Positions 30,529 to 42,664 of a stretch of 64,000 nucleotides of DNA are shown one piece after another. Below the pieces are notes generated by a model. It saw only the letters and a list, made by a program, of their open reading frames with translations, searched no databases and was not told where the DNA came from. The position numbers were made by a program, and so were the translations under genes. The stretch's first letter is position 1. Each line of letters begins with the position of its first letter. Origin of the DNA: Hypericum androsaemum. Its lineage: Eukaryota; Streptophyta; Magnoliopsida; Malpighiales; Hypericaceae. The stretch is from positions 6,790,121-6,854,120 of the forward strand of contig OZ023197.1 in the NCBI GenBank assembly GCA_963995505.1, given 5' to 3'.

Positions 30529-32037
30529 ATGGCCGATCCTAATGACATCCCAAGACCCGACATGAATCAGAGATTCACTCAAATGGAGGCGGCGATTCAG
30601 GCAATCCTTACACGCCTAGACAACCTTGCGGTGCAACCACCCGTAGGGCAGCCCCCTCCAGCTGAAGTACGTAATGATTTAAGAGAGGACGAGGAGGACG
30701 TAGATTCTGATGCTACCCTTTATGTGAGAAGGGGAGGGATAGGGTTGAGAGGACGAGGTAGAGGAGGTGGTGGACGTGGTGATCTAGGACGTGCTCCTAG
30801 AAGGGAAGCCAATAGGGAGGATTATGAGCGTGGAGGAGAGTATAGAAGGGTGGATCGCCCTTTTAAGATGAACATTGAAAAGTTCTTCGGTGACGTTGAT
30901 GTTGAGGGGTTTCTGAATTGGCTAGACTTAGTTGAGAAGTATTTTGACTGTATGGACCTTACGGAGGAGCAGAAGGTCAGTTATGTAGCCTTCAAACTTG
31001 AATCCGGAGCCGCGGTGTTGTGGAGAAAGGAACAGGAATCTCGGAGAAGGAGAGGAGGTCGCCCTATCCGTGACTGGCCTACGATGGAGCAAGCTCTACG
31101 TGAAAGATTCCTTCCGGTTGACTACCATCAGACCTTGTACTCACAATTCCTAACTTGCACTCAAGGTAATAGATCTGTTGATGAGTACACTTCTGAGTTC
31201 GTGAGGCTGGTATCCCGTAATAATGTAGAGGAGAATGAGGATCAGATGATTGCACGGTTTGTTGAGGGCCTCAGTTATGAGATCAAGAGCAAGATGGAGT
31301 TTGACACGTTTTTGTTTTTCAACGATGCGTGTGCCAAAGCTAGAAAGATCGGGGCTGCCTTGAAGAGGAAGAAGCCATTCGCACCCCGCCTTTCAGGCCC
31401 TGGTCAGACTTCTAGTCCTGCGAGAGGAGTTGAGAGGAGTGCACCCCAAACAATGGCTCCTAGGCCCCCTACTAAGAAGCCTACCCCTGAGGTGGTGCAA
31501 AGAAAGGGAAAGGAAGCTGACACGAGCTCGGCGATTCGTTGTTACAAGTGCAATGAGATGGGGCATAAGTCTAGCGACTGTCCCAAGAGGAAATACACTC
31601 AGTTGTGTGAAAAGGAAGATGAGGAGGGTGAATCTTCGGGAGCTTACTTGTGCGCACCAGTTGAAGAAAGTGGGGATGAGGACCAAGAGTATTCAGAAGA
31701 GGAGGATGAGTACTGTGGGGTCTTGCGCAAGTTGGCCTTAACCGCATCAAAGAAGGATGACTCACAACGCCACAATCTATTCCGCACACGTTGTCATGTA
31801 GGAGAGGAGGTGTGCGACGTGATTATAGACGGAGGCAGCCAGGAGAACTTCATTAGCAAGCAAGTCGTGGAGAAGCTTGGTTTGAAGACATCTCCGCACC
31901 CTTCACCTTATTCTATAGGGTGGATTCGTTCTGGTGGAGGGGTTAAGGTGACAACCAAGTGGCGTAGGAAGCCTCGAAGAATAAGATGCAACGTCCGTGT
32001 GCATGGCTTGCATTGCGAGCTGTCCGAGTCTCCTTAG
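30529..32037 (+). CDS. C2 gag-protease protein, fused tail
   Basis: Starts MADPNDIPRPDMNQRF. The open frame extends upstream to 30286 inside the LTR, but this ATG matches C1 and C4. Domains: helical N-terminus, RG-rich segment (RGRGRGGGGRGDLGR), gag core (FDCMDLTEEQKVSYVAF), knuckle CYKCNEMGHKSSDC, acidic linker, and protease start [14 protein letters not shown]. After GGGVKVT it runs about 26 codons into LTR-like sequence and stops. Open throughout, so a gag with a truncated, probably inactive, protease could be made. All polymerase functions are absent. Confidence 0.8.
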   Translation: MADPNDIPRPDMNQRFTQMEAAIQAILTRLDNLAVQPPVGQPPPAEVRNDLREDEEDVDSDATLYVRRGGIGLRGRGRGGGGRGDLGRAPRREANREDYERGGEYRRVDRPFKMNIEKFFGDVDVEGFLNWLDLVEKYFDCMDLTEEQKVSYVAFKLESGAAVLWRKEQESRRRRGGRPIRDWPTMEQALRERFLPVDYHQTLYSQFLTCTQGNRSVDEYTSEFVRLVSRNNVEENEDQMIARFVEGLSYEIKSKMEFDTFLFFNDACAKARKIGAALKRKKPFAPRLSGPGQTSSPARGVERSAPQTMAPRPPTKKPTPEVVQRKGKEADTSSAIRCYKCNEMGHKSSDCPKRKYTQLCEKEDEEGESSGAYLCAPVEESGDEDQEYSEEEDEYCGVLRKLALTASKKDDSQRHNLFRTRCHVGEEVCDVIIDGGSQENFISKQVVEKLGLKTSPHPSPYSIGWIRSGGGVKVTTKWRRKPRRIRCNVRVHGLHCELSESP

Positions 32038-32231
32038 TTCACAAGCTGTCCGAACTGTTGATTTCCTCTTTATTTCTGTCTTTATTTCCGTTGCTCTCCT
32101 CTTTATTTCCGAATGTAATAAAGCCCAATGGTGACATTTAAATATTGGCGATTACAGATGGTTTAAGGCTGGCTGAAATGTAAGGAGGTGCGTGATTAAT
32201 GCCCTTCAAGTCACGCCTTGAATCACGCCCC
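31960..32231 (+). repeat. Partial C-type LTR
   Basis: Begins TGGCGTAGGA (close to the C terminus TGACGTAGGA) and shares AGCTGTCCGAA, GGCTGGCTG, GGAGGTGCGTGATT and AATCACGCCCC, in that order, with the C1 LTR read in its sense direction. It breaks off at CACGCCCC where the A5 LTR begins. The remainder is not found on the other side of the A5/A6 composite. Confidence 0.65.
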
Positions 32232-33019
32232 TGATGTGAGCAAGCCTAAGGACGCACCAACTATCAAGCTTGTAGACTCGAAGCAAGTTCAAGTTCCAAT
32301 TGGGCCAATGACAAGAGCAAGAGCTAGGAAGTTGCAATCTGATTTCAATGGACTAATGCATGAAGTTTGGGCTCAAGCAAGTTCGTGGAGGACCAAGGAC
32401 GTCCAAGAAACCCAAGGGAGGCCCATGCACGTTTTGGAGGCTGAATGGGAAGCTTCTAGATGCATGCGCACATGGAGAATCAAGAAGAATCAGCCTATTT
32501 AGGCCGTGCATCTAATTGTTTTGGACGTGCAACTAGTAGCTATTCTATTAGATATTATTTGCTTATATTATTCCTTGTTTAGTTGCATAAGTTCGGCCAG
32601 AATCTCCTTAGAATAGGAAAGAGAGTTTTGGCCAGCCTTTGAATTCCTTTTAAGGAGTTAGCTTGTTTAGGAATATTTTGGTACTTTGGGAGCCTATATA
32701 AAGAGGACTCCTAGCAATAAAACGTACACACACAATTCGGAAATACTTAGCATTGGCTAGTTGAGAGTTTGATACTCGTTTGTTCTTGCTTAGGCTGGTG
32801 AGTCGTCTTGGCTAGAATTTATCCTTCACTTATCAAGCGGATATTCCATCCCCGCTTGTGGCGTGATACGACCTTAGGTCAAGGTTCAGAAGCCCTTGCA
32901 GCGGGTTGAGGTACAAATTCGTGCCTTAGTTCGTGTAAGTTCTTGTGAGTTGTGATCTGTTCCATTCTAAAGTAACAAACGGTCCGAGTTGTGAATCTTT
33001 TCCGCGGAGATTCATATCA
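32232..33019 (+). repeat. A5 5' LTR, 17-bp deletion
   Basis: 788 bp. Relative to its 3' partner it lacks 17 bp between two AGCTT repeats (near 32455). TATATAAAG at 32695. Followed by primer site 33022-33033. Confidence 0.92.
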
Positions 33020-33648
33020 GTTGGTATCAGAGCTTAGCTTGTTACTTTAGTTCATTATCCTTGTTATTTTTGTTCTTGTTGGTTCGTTTTGTTGTTTGTT
33101 ATTTTTTTTGTTCTTGTTGGTTCGTTTTCTCTCCTCGCTGTTTGAGAGAAAAGAGAGGAAAACAAACGAGTGAAGCAAGAAAAGAAAGAAAAGAAAAGAA
33201 AGAAAAAAAAAGAAAAGAAAAGAAAAAAAAAAAAGGAAAGAAAAGAAAAAGAAAAAGGAAGCCGCAAGCTAAAGAGGAAGCAAGCTAAATTGGAAGTCTC
33301 AAGCTAAAGAGGAAGCAAATCCAAGGGAAGCTAGCAAACTAAGGAGGCGCAACAGCTGATCAAGAAAGGAGACGAGCAAGACTAAAAGAAAGACCAAAGA
33401 GGAACTTTAACATTCTGTTTGTTAGAGCGTAAAGCTCAAGCAAGGCCGTTCTAGCCTTAGTAAGAACATACAAGTATCACGAGAGGAAAAAGGCAAGAGT
33501 GTGCGAGTACCTTAGAGAGAAAAGCCAAATATTTGAGTGCAAACACGAGTGAACTTGAGTGCACCTTATATTGAGAGTATACACGTAAGGGAGTGAGCTT
33601 GTGAGGCCATATTTTTTTTCTTACTAACCAATTTTTCTTGCAGCAAAC
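33020..33648 (+). other. A5 leader
   Basis: Primer site, A/G-only stretch (about 33175-33260), shortened minisatellite and A-rich segment before gag. No gene. Confidence 0.8.
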
Positions 33649-36600
33649 ATGTCGCATGAAGGTCAAAATATGGGAAACATAGACCTTAAGTTATTAGTGG
33701 ATGCCTTGGCCGGGAAGCTTGAGCAGATGGTGCAAGCTCAGATGGAGCCTTTGCAACTACGCGTGGATGCCGTGGAGAATTCTCGTGACAACCCCCAAAC
33801 GCGAGGCGAACTCCAAAGGCGTAGGAGAGGAGTACCTATTGGAGAATCGAGCGGAGCTGATTCTGAGTCGGAAGAAGGCGTAGGCTCTACAAGGAGTCTT
33901 AGGAGAGCAAGAACAAACCGTCCACCTAGGGAGGCAAGGCCAAGGAGAGACGACAACATAGGAAGTATCAAACTGAAGATACCTTCCTTTGCTGGTCGTT
34001 CTAACCCGGAGGCATACTTAGAGTGGGAGAAGAAGATTGAGTTCGTGTTTGATTGCCACAATAGCTCCGAAGAAAAGAAGGTAAAACTTGCCATCACCGA
34101 ATTCACTGATTATGCTATAACTTGGTGGGATCAACTTGTGACTAGCAGGAGGAGAAATAGAGAACGCCCTATAGCTACTTGGGAAGCCATGAAAGTGGTG
34201 ATGAGGAAGAGATTTGTTCCAAGTCATTACTATAGAGAGCTGTATAAGAGGTTACAAGGAATGAGGCAAGGAAGTTTGAGTGTGGAGGAGTATTTCAAAC
34301 AGATGGAGATGGCCATGATTAGAGCTGATATAGAAGAAGATAGAGAAGTTACAATGGCAAGGTTCTTGAATGGACTCAATCCTGAAATTCAAGACAAAGT
34401 TGAGTTGCAACACTATGTGGAGTTGGAGGACATGGTGCATATGGCAACGAAAATTGAGAAGCAACTCAAGAGAGGAGAAGGGAGAACAAGAGCTACATCG
34501 AATTCTACTTGGAAGCCAAACTACCAAAAGAAGTTTGACAAGCCACAAGCAGCCAAAGTAGAGCATAAATCCGAGAGTTCTCAAGCTAATTCTCAAAGGA
34601 AAGTGGAAGTCACTCCAGCTAGGAACCGTGACATCAAGTGCTTTAAGTGTCAAGGAAGAGGGCACATCTCAAGTCAATGCCCTAACAAGCAAGCAATGGT
34701 GATCAAGGAAAGTGGAGAGATTGAAACTGAAGAAGAGGATTCGGAGCATGAGAGCATGCCTTCTTTGGAGGACGTATCCGAGGAAGAGTACCAAGCTGCT
34801 GAGAGGCTTACTCTTGTGTCTAGAAGAGCATTGAATGTGCAAGTGAAAGAAGAAAATGATGTGGCTCAAAGAGAAAATATTTTTCACACAAGGTGCTATG
34901 TCAAAGACAAGGTGTGTAGTGTCATCATAGATGGAGGAAGTTGTGCTAATGTTGCAAGCACTACTATGGTGGAGAAGTTAGGGTTACTCACGGGAAAACA
35001 CCCTAAGCCTTACAAACTACAATGGCTGAATGATAGTGGAGAAGTACGAGTGATGAAGCAAGTATTGGTAGCATTCCGCATTGGCAACTATGAGGATGAA
35101 GTGTTGTGTGATGTTGTACCAATGCAAGCTGGTCACCTATTGTTAGGAAGGCCGTGGCAGTTTGATAGGAAAGTGCATCATGATGGCTACACCAACAAGT
35201 ATTCATTTATACTTAAGAAGAGAGTAATCACCTTGGCACCCTTGTCACCATCACAAGTTTGTGAAGATCAACGTCAGTTGCAAAAAGAAAGTGATGAGCA
35301 AAGAGAGCGTGACAAGAAGAAAAAGAATGAGAGGAGAGAAGAAGCCGAAAAAAAGATAAGAAAAACGGCCAATGGAGAGGAAAAGATTGAGAAAACAAAA
35401 GAAGCCAGAAAAACAGAAATTAAAACGGCCAAAGAGAGAAAACCCGAGAGTTGGAAAAAGAGTTACTATGTGGGAACAAGTGATATTAAGCAAGCATGCT
35501 TTGAAAAGAAGCCTATGATCTTACTTCGGTATAGAGAGGCGCTTTTAAACACTAACGAGCTTGAACCACATGTACCTAGTGCGGTTGTGTCTCTTTTGCA
35601 GGATTACAAGGATGTCTTTCCCGACGAGCTACCACCTGGTTTGCCACCTATTCGTGGGATTGAACATCAAATAGACTTTGTTCCGGGAGCTGCCATACCT
35701 AACCGTCCCGCATATAGAAGCAATCCTGAAGAAAAAAAGGAGCTTGAGAAGCAAGTCAACGAGCTATTGGCGAAAGGGTACGTGAGAGAGAGCATGAGTC
35801 CATGTGCTGTTCCAGTCCTACTTGTGCCCAAGAAGGATAAAACATGGAGAATGTGTGTTGATTGCCGAGCAGTCAACAACATAACGGTAAAATATCGTCA
35901 CCCTATCCCTCGTTTAGATGACATGTTAGATGAGTTGCATGGTTCTTGCATGTTTTCTAAGATTGATTTGAAGAGTGGTTATCATCAAATTAGGATGAAA
36001 GAAGGAGATGAGTGGAAGACTGCTTTTAAAACTAAGTATGGGTTGTATGAGTGGATGGTCATGCCATTTGGTTTGTCCAACGCACCTAGCACGTTTATGC
36101 GACTCATGAATCATGTTCTACGTCCATTCATTGGTAAATTTGTGGTTGTTTACTTTGATGATATACTCATTTATAGCAAGAGCATGGAGGATCATCTAGA
36201 ACATTTGAAATCTGTCTTAGATGCACTTAGAGAAGAACAATTGTTTGCTAACTTGAAGAAGTGCACCTTTTGTACGGATAAACTTGTATTCTTGGGTTTT
36301 GTTGTTGGAGCTAACGGGATACAGGTTGATGAAGAAAAGATCCGAGCTATCCGTGAATGGCCAAGCCCTACAAGTGTTGCTAATGTTAGGAGCTTTCATG
36401 GACTAGCTAGTTTTTATAGGAGATTTGTGAAGGACTTCAGTAGCATAGCCGCACCCATAACTGAAGTCATCAAGAAGAACGTGGGCTTTACTTGGGGAGA
36501 AGCTCAAGAGAAGGCTTTCCAACTACTAAAAGGGAAGTTGACTAATGCACCCTTGTTAGCTTTACCTAATTTCTCTAAGACTTTTGAAATAGAGTGTGAT

Positions 36601-38436
36601 GCTTCTGGTGTAGGAATTGGAGCTGTCCTTATGCAAGAAGGAAGACCCATTGCATACTTTAGTGAGAAACTAAGTGGTGCAACCTTGAATTACCCGACCT
36701 ATGACAAGGAGTTGTACGCACTAGTTCGAGCATTGGAGACGTGGCAGCATTACTTGTGGCCAAAGGAGTTTGTGATTCACACTGATCATGAGTCACTCAA
36801 GCACTTAAAGGGGCAACACAAGCTGAACAAGAGGCATGCACGATGGGTGGAATTCATTGAGACATTTCCTTATGTCATTCGCTACAAGCAAGGTAAGGAA
36901 AATGTAGTGGCTGATGCACTATCACGAAGGTACGCCTTGATCTCAACTCTTGATGCTAAACTACTTGGCTTTGAACACATTAAAGAGATGTATGTTGATG
37001 ATGTTGATTTTGGCGAGTTGTTTATATCCACCGAAAGAAGTGCATTTGGTAAGTTCTTTCGTAATGAAGGTTACCTATTTCGTGAAAACAAACTTTGTGT
37101 GCCTAATTGTTCGATGCGAGAATTACTAATTCAGGAGGCACATGGAGGTGGCTTAATGGGGCATTTTGGAATTGCAAAGACCTTGGCAATGCTACAAGAT
37201 CATTTCTTTTGGCCACACATGAAGAGAGACGTTGAGAGAGTTTGTGGTCGCTGCATCACTTGCAAGCAAGCCAAGTCAAAGGTAAAACCCCATGGTTTGT
37301 ACACCCCACTACCTATACCTAGTGAGCCTTGGATTGATATCTCTATGGATTTTGTGTTAGGACTACCTAGGACTAAGCGTGGAAGAGATTCAATTTTTGT
37401 GGTAGTGGATAGGTTTTCTAAGATGGCACATTTCATTCCATGTCATAAAACTGATGATGCTTCAAACATTGCTGATTTGTTCTTTAGAGAGGTTGTTAGG
37501 TTGCATGGCATGCCTAGGACAATTATCTCTGATAGAGATGCTAAGTTCCTAAGTTACTTTTGGAAGACCTTGTGGTGCAAGTTAGGTACTAAGTTGTTGT
37601 TTTCTACTACTTGTCATCCTCAAACTGATGGTCAAACTGAAGTAGTAAATAGGACTTTGTCTACACTTTTGAGAGCACTCATTAAGCATAACATTAAGAC
37701 TTGGGAAGAATGTTTGCCTCATGTTGAGTTTGCTTATAATCGTTCTGTCCATTCAGCTACTCAATTCTCACCATTTGAGCTTGTTTATGGATTTAATCCT
37801 TTGACTCCATTGGATTTATCACCTCTACCTTCGAGTGAGCATGTTAACTTAGATGGAAAGAAGAAGGCTGAATTTGTCAAGCAGTTACATGAGAAAGCAA
37901 GAATGAACATCGAGAAGCGCACGGAGCACTATGCGAGGCAAGCAAACAAAGGAAGGCACAAGGTTGTCTTTGAGCCGGGAGATTGGGTTTGGCTACATAT
38001 GAGGAAGGAGCGTTTTCCTGTCCAAAGACGTTCAAAGTTGCTACCACGGGGAGATGGTCCATTCCAAGTGATAGAACGCATCAATGATAATGCCTACAAG
38101 CTAGACCTTCCGGGTGAGTATAGTGTAAGTGCTTCGTTTAACGTGGCTGACTTGAGTCCGTTTGATGTAGGTGATGATTTGAGGACAAATCCTTTTCAAG
38201 AGGAGGGGAATGATGTGAGCAAGCCTAAGGACGCACCAACTATCAAGCTTGTAGACTCGAAGCAAGTTCAAGTTCCAATTGGGCCAATGACAAGAGCAAG
38301 AGCTAGGAAGTTGCAATCTGATTTCAATGGACTAATGCATGAAGTTTGGGCTCAAGCAAGTTCGTGGAGGACCAAGGACGTCCAAGAAACCCAAGGGAGG
38401 CCCATGCACGTTTTGGAGGCTGAATGGGAAGCTTGA
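33649..38436 (+). CDS. A5 gag-pol polyprotein, intact (1595 aa)
   Basis: Uninterrupted Ty3/gypsy polyprotein. Gag with CX2CX4HX4C knuckle (about 331-344); protease IIDGGS (about 427, DGG instead of the commoner DTG/DSG); RT with [27 protein letters not shown] and YFDDILIYS (about 834); RNase H DASG (about 981); integrase zinc finger [10 protein letters not shown]...CGRCITC (about 1164-1210); core aspartates in MDFVLGL (about 1233) and SDRDAKF (about 1294); glutamate in [11 protein letters not shown] (about 1330); GPF motif (about 1467). The last 75 residues are encoded in the 3' LTR and carry [15 protein letters not shown]. All catalytic motifs are present. I see no chromodomain; lineage within chromovirus-like plant elements is not settled. 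Confidence 0.93.
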   Translation: MSHEGQNMGNIDLKLLVDALAGKLEQMVQAQMEPLQLRVDAVENSRDNPQTRGELQRRRRGVPIGESSGADSESEEGVGSTRSLRRARTNRPPREARPRRDDNIGSIKLKIPSFAGRSNPEAYLEWEKKIEFVFDCHNSSEEKKVKLAITEFTDYAITWWDQLVTSRRRNRERPIATWEAMKVVMRKRFVPSHYYRELYKRLQGMRQGSLSVEEYFKQMEMAMIRADIEEDREVTMARFLNGLNPEIQDKVELQHYVELEDMVHMATKIEKQLKRGEGRTRATSNSTWKPNYQKKFDKPQAAKVEHKSESSQANSQRKVEVTPARNRDIKCFKCQGRGHISSQCPNKQAMVIKESGEIETEEEDSEHESMPSLEDVSEEEYQAAERLTLVSRRALNVQVKEENDVAQRENIFHTRCYVKDKVCSVIIDGGSCANVASTTMVEKLGLLTGKHPKPYKLQWLNDSGEVRVMKQVLVAFRIGNYEDEVLCDVVPMQAGHLLLGRPWQFDRKVHHDGYTNKYSFILKKRVITLAPLSPSQVCEDQRQLQKESDEQRERDKKKKNERREEAEKKIRKTANGEEKIEKTKEARKTEIKTAKERKPESWKKSYYVGTSDIKQACFEKKPMILLRYREALLNTNELEPHVPSAVVSLLQDYKDVFPDELPPGLPPIRGIEHQIDFVPGAAIPNRPAYRSNPEEKKELEKQVNELLAKGYVRESMSPCAVPVLLVPKKDKTWRMCVDCRAVNNITVKYRHPIPRLDDMLDELHGSCMFSKIDLKSGYHQIRMKEGDEWKTAFKTKYGLYEWMVMPFGLSNAPSTFMRLMNHVLRPFIGKFVVVYFDDILIYSKSMEDHLEHLKSVLDALREEQLFANLKKCTFCTDKLVFLGFVVGANGIQVDEEKIRAIREWPSPTSVANVRSFHGLASFYRRFVKDFSSIAAPITEVIKKNVGFTWGEAQEKAFQLLKGKLTNAPLLALPNFSKTFEIECDASGVGIGAVLMQEGRPIAYFSEKLSGATLNYPTYDKELYALVRALETWQHYLWPKEFVIHTDHESLKHLKGQHKLNKRHARWVEFIETFPYVIRYKQGKENVVADALSRRYALISTLDAKLLGFEHIKEMYVDDVDFGELFISTERSAFGKFFRNEGYLFRENKLCVPNCSMRELLIQEAHGGGLMGHFGIAKTLAMLQDHFFWPHMKRDVERVCGRCITCKQAKSKVKPHGLYTPLPIPSEPWIDISMDFVLGLPRTKRGRDSIFVVVDRFSKMAHFIPCHKTDDASNIADLFFREVVRLHGMPRTIISDRDAKFLSYFWKTLWCKLGTKLLFSTTCHPQTDGQTEVVNRTLSTLLRALIKHNIKTWEECLPHVEFAYNRSVHSATQFSPFELVYGFNPLTPLDLSPLPSSEHVNLDGKKKAEFVKQLHEKARMNIEKRTEHYARQANKGRHKVVFEPGDWVWLHMRKERFPVQRRSKLLPRGDGPFQVIERINDNAYKLDLPGEYSVSASFNVADLSPFDVGDDLRTNPFQEEGNDVSKPKDAPTIKLVDSKQVQVPIGPMTRARARKLQSDFNGLMHEVWAQASSWRTKDVQETQGRPMHVLEAEWEA
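35887..36324 (+). other. Cryptic intron-like segment in A5 pol
   Basis: 438 bp (146 codons) beginning GTAAAATATC and ending GGGATACAG. A T-rich stretch (36285-36310) and a CTAAC box lie near the 3' end, and the following exon base is G. This is exactly the segment absent from A1. Here it is coding sequence for the RT palm. Confidence 0.6.
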
Positions 38437-38986
38437 CATGCACGAAAGCTTCTAGATGCATGCGCACATGGAGAATCAAGAAGAATCAGCCTATTTAGGC
38501 CGTGCATCTAATTGTTTTGGACGTGCAACTAGTAGCTATTCTATTAGATATTATTTGCTTATATTATTCCTTGTTTAGTTGCATAAGTTCGGCCAGAATC
38601 TCCTTAGAATAGGAAAGAGAGTTTTGGCCAGCCTTTGAATTCCTTTTAAGGAGTTAGCTTGTTTAGGAGTATTTTGGTACTTTGGGAGCCTATATAAAGA
38701 GGACTCCTAGCAATAAAACGTACACACACAATTCGAAAATACTTAGCATTGGCTAGTTGAGAGTTTGATACTCGTTTGTTCTTGCTTAGGCTGGTGAGTC
38801 GCCTTGGCTAGAATTTATCCTTCACTTATCAAGCGGATATTCCATCCCCGCTTCTGGCGTGATACGACCTTAGGTCAAGGTTCAGAAGCCCTTGCAGCGG
38901 GTTGAGGTACAAATTCGTGCCTTAGTTCGTGTAAGTTCTTGTGAGTTGTGATCTGTTCCATTCTAAAGTAACAAACGGTCCGAGTT
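38211..38986 (+). repeat. A5 3' LTR, missing last 29 bp
   Basis: 776 bp from TGATGTGAGC to GGTCCGAGTT; the U5 end with its CA terminus is lost. The first 226 bp codes for the polyprotein tail. Confidence 0.92.
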
Positions 38987-38996
38987 CGTGTAAGTG
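38984..38996. other. A5/A6 junction with templated bases
   Basis: After CGAGTT come CGTGTAAGT, then A6 pol. AGTTCGTGTAAGT at the junction repeats a stretch of the same LTR at 38924-38936, so the join carries a short copied filler. Confidence 0.75.
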
Positions 38997-41900
38997 CTGC
39001 CATGTCTCCAATGCTCGAACTAGTGCGTACAACTCCTTGTCATAGGTCGGGTAATTCAAGGTTGCACCACTTAGTTTCTCACTAAAGTATGCAATGGGTC
39101 TTCCTTCTTGCATTAGGACAACCCCAATTCCTACACCAGAAGCATCACACTCTATTTCAAAAGTCTTAGAGAAATTAGGTAAAGCTAACAAGGGTGCATT
39201 AGTCAACTTCCCTTTCAGTAGTTGGAAAGCCTTCTCTTGAGCTTCTCCCCAAGTAAAGCCCACGTTCTTCTTGATGACTTCAGTTATGGGTGCGGCTATG
39301 CTACTAAAGTCCTTCACAAATCTCCTATAAAAACTAGCTAGTCCATGAAAGCTCCTAACATTAGCAACACTTGTAGGGCTTGGCCATTCACGGATAGCTC
39401 GGATCTTTTCTTCATCAACCTGTATTCCGTTAGCTCCAACAACAAAACCCAAGAATACAAGCTTATCCGTACAAAAGGTGCACTTCTTCAAGTTAGCAAA
39501 CAATTGTTCTTCTCTAAGTGCATCTAAGACAGATTTCAAATGTTCTAGATGATCCCCCACGTTCTTGCTATAGATGAGTATATCATCAAAGTAAACAACT
39601 ACAAATTTACCAATGAATGGACGTAGAACATGATTCATGAGTCGCATAAACGTGCTAGGTGCGTTGGACAAACCAAATGGCATGACCATCCACTCATACA
39701 ACCCATACTTAGTTTTAAAAGCAGTCTTCCACTCATCTCCTTCTTTCATCCTAATTTGATGATAACCACTCTTCAAATCAATCTTAGAAAACATGCAAGA
39801 ACAATGCAACTCATCTAACATGTCATCTAAACGAGGGATAGGGTGACGATATTTTACCGTTATGTTGTTGACTGCTCGGCAATCAACACACATTCTCCAT
39901 GTTTTATCCTTCTTGGGCACAAGTAGGACTGGAACAGCACATGGACTCATGCTCTCTCTTACGTACCCTTTCTCCAACAGCTCGTTGACTTGCTTCTCAA
40001 GCTCCTTTGTCTCTTCAGGATTGCTTCTATATGCAGGACGGTTAGGTATGGTAGCTCCCGGGACAAAGTCTATTTGATGTTCAATCCCACGAATAGGTGG
40101 CAAACCAGGTGGTAGCTCGTCGGGAAAGACATCCTTGTAATCCTGCAAAAGAGACACAACCGTACTAGGTACATGTGGTTCAAGCTCGTTAGTGTTTAAA
40201 AGTGCCTCCCTATACCGAAGTAAGATCATAGGCTTCTTTGTAAAGCACGCTTGCTTAATATCACTTGTTCCCACATAGTAACTCTTTTTCCAACTCTCAT
40301 TTTTTCTCTCTTTGGCCGTTTTAATTTCTGTTTTTCCGGCTTCTTTTGTTTTCTCAATCTTTTCCTCTCCATTGGCCGTTTTTCTTATCTTTTTTTCGGC
40401 TTCTTCTCTCCTCTCATTCTTTTTCTTCTTGTCACGCTCTCTTTGCTCATCACTTTCTTTTTGCAACTGACGTTGATCTTCACAAACTTGTGATGGTGAC
40501 AAGGGTGCCAAGGTGATTACTCTCTTCTTAAGTATAAATGAATACTTGTTGGCGTAGCCATCATGATGCACTTTCCTATCAAACTGCCACGGCCTTCCTA
40601 ACAATAGGTGACCAGCTTGCATTGGTACAACATCACACAACACTTCATCCTCATAGTTGCCAATGCGGAATGCTACCAATACTTGCTTCATCACTCGTAC
40701 TTCTCCACTATCATTCAGCCATTGTAGTTTGTAAGGCTTAGGGTGTTTTCCCGTGAGTAACCCTAACTTCTCCACCATAGTAGTGCTTGCAACATTAGCA
40801 CAACTTCCTCCATCTATGATGACACTACACACCTTGTCTTTGACATAGCACCTTGTGTGAAAAATATTTTCTCTTTGAGCCACATCATTTTCTTCTTTTA
40901 CTTGCACATTCAATGCTCTTCTAGACACAAGAGTAAGCCTCTCAGCAGCTTGGTACTCTTCCTCGGATACGTCCTCCAAAGAAGGCATGCTTTCATGCTC
41001 CGAATCCTCTTCTTCAGTTTCAATCTCTCCACTCTCCTTGATCACCATTGCTTGCTTGTTAGGGCATTGACTTGAGATGTGCCCTCTTCCTTGACACTTA
41101 AAGCACTTGATGTCACGGTTCCTAGCTGGAGTGACTTCCACTTTCCTTTGAGAATTAGCTTGAGAACTCTCGGATTTATGTTCTACTTTGGCTGCTTGTG
41201 GCTTGTCAAACTTCTTTTGGTAGTTTGGCTTCCAAGTAGAATTCGATGTAGCTTTTGTTCTCCCCTCTCCTCTCTTGAGTTGCTTCTCAATTTTCGTTGC
41301 CATATGCACCATGTCCTCCAACTCCACATAGTGTTGCAACTCAACTTTGTCTTGAATTTCAGGATTGAGTCCATTCAAGAACCTTGCCATTGTAACTTCT
41401 CTATCTTCATCTATATCAGCTCTTATCATGGCCATCTCCATCTGTTTGAAATACTCCTCCACACTCAAACTTCCTTGCCTCATCCCTTGTAACTTCTTAT
41501 ACAGCTCTCTATAGTAATGACTTGGAACAAATCTCTTCCTCATCACTACTTTCATGTCTTCCCAAGTAGCTATAGGGCGTTCTCTATTTCTCCTCCTGCT
41601 TGTCACAAGTTGATCCCACCAAGTTATAGCATAATCAGTGAATTCGGTGATGGCAAGTTTTACCTTCTTTTCTTCGGAGCTATTGTGGCAATCAAACACG
41701 AACTCAATCTTCTTCTCCCACTCTAAGTACGCCTCCGGGTCAGAACGACCAGCAAAGGAAGGTATCTTCAGTTTGATACTCCCTATGTTGTCGTCTCTCT
41801 TTGGCCTTGCCTCCCTAGGTGGACGGTTTGTTCTTGCTCTCCTAAGACTACGCCTTCTTCAGATTCAGAATCAGCTCCGCTCGATTCTCCAATAGGTACT

Positions 41901-42082
41901 CCTCTCCTACGCCTTTGGAGTTCGCCTCGCGTATGGGGGTTGTCACGAGAATTCTCCACGGCATCCACGCGTAGTTGCAAAGGCTCCATCTGAGCTTGCA
42001 CCATCCGCTCGAGCTTCCCGGCCAAGGCATCCACTAATAACTTAAGGTCTATGTTTTCCATAGTTTGACCTTCATGCGACAT
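38996..42082 (-). pseudogene. A6 gag-pol, truncated in RNase H and frameshifted in gag
   Basis: Starts [14 protein letters not shown] at 42082. A 13-bp deletion near 41848-41850 (between CCT repeats) throws gag out of frame after SESEEGV. The downstream frame from about 41699 is open through knuckle, protease and a complete RT with YFDD, and ends in RNase H at ALETWQH, where it meets the A5 LTR remnant. Integrase and 3' LTR are missing. Confidence 0.9.
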
Positions 42083-42491
42083 GTTTGCTGCAAGAAAAAT
42101 TGGTTAGTAAAAAACAATATGGCCTCACAAGCTCACTCCCTTACGTGTATACTCTCAATGTATGGTGCACTCAAGTTCACTCGTGTTTGCACTCAAATAT
42201 TTGGCTTTTCTCTCTAAGGTACTCGCACACTCTTGCCTTTTTCCTCTCGTGATACTTGTATGTTCTTACTAAGGCTAGAACGGCCTTGCTTGAGCTTCAC
42301 GCTTTAACAAACAGAATGTTAAAGTTCCTCTTTGGTCTTTCTTTTAGTCTTGCTCGTCCCCTTTCTTGATCAGCCGTTGCGCCTCCTTAGTTTGCTAGCT
42401 TCCCTCGGATTTGCTTCCTCTTTAGCTTGAGATTTAGCTTGCTTCCTCTTTAGCTTGCGGCTTCCTTTTTCTTTTTCTTTTCTTTCCATTT

Positions 42492-42522
<31 letters not shown>

Positions 42523-42664
42523 CTTTCTTTTCTTTTCTTTCTTTTCTTGCTTCACTCGTTTGTTTTCCTCTCTTTTCTCTCAAACAGCGAGGAGAGAAAA
42601 CGAACCAACAAGAACAAAAAAATAACAAGCAACAAAACGAACCAATAAGAACAAAAATAACAAG
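42083..42664 (-). other. A6 leader, part left of C3
   Basis: Purine-rich A leader (A/G stretch about 42465-42545) ending with ACAAG (42660-42664), the left target duplication of C3. It continues at 55813-55857 with the primer site (plus-strand GCTCTGATACCA, 55844-55855). Confidence 0.82.

Larger units (their letters stand above)
29895..32231 (+). mobile_element. C2: chimeric family C copy, gag-protease only
   Basis: 5' LTR (29895-30355), primer site (30358-30369), gag and the start of protease up to about 31959, then 272 bp resembling a different C-type LTR (31960-32231), cut by the A5 LTR. RT, RNase H and integrase are absent. The two LTR-like parts are not alike, so this is a mosaic and not a simple deletion. 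Confidence 0.75.
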
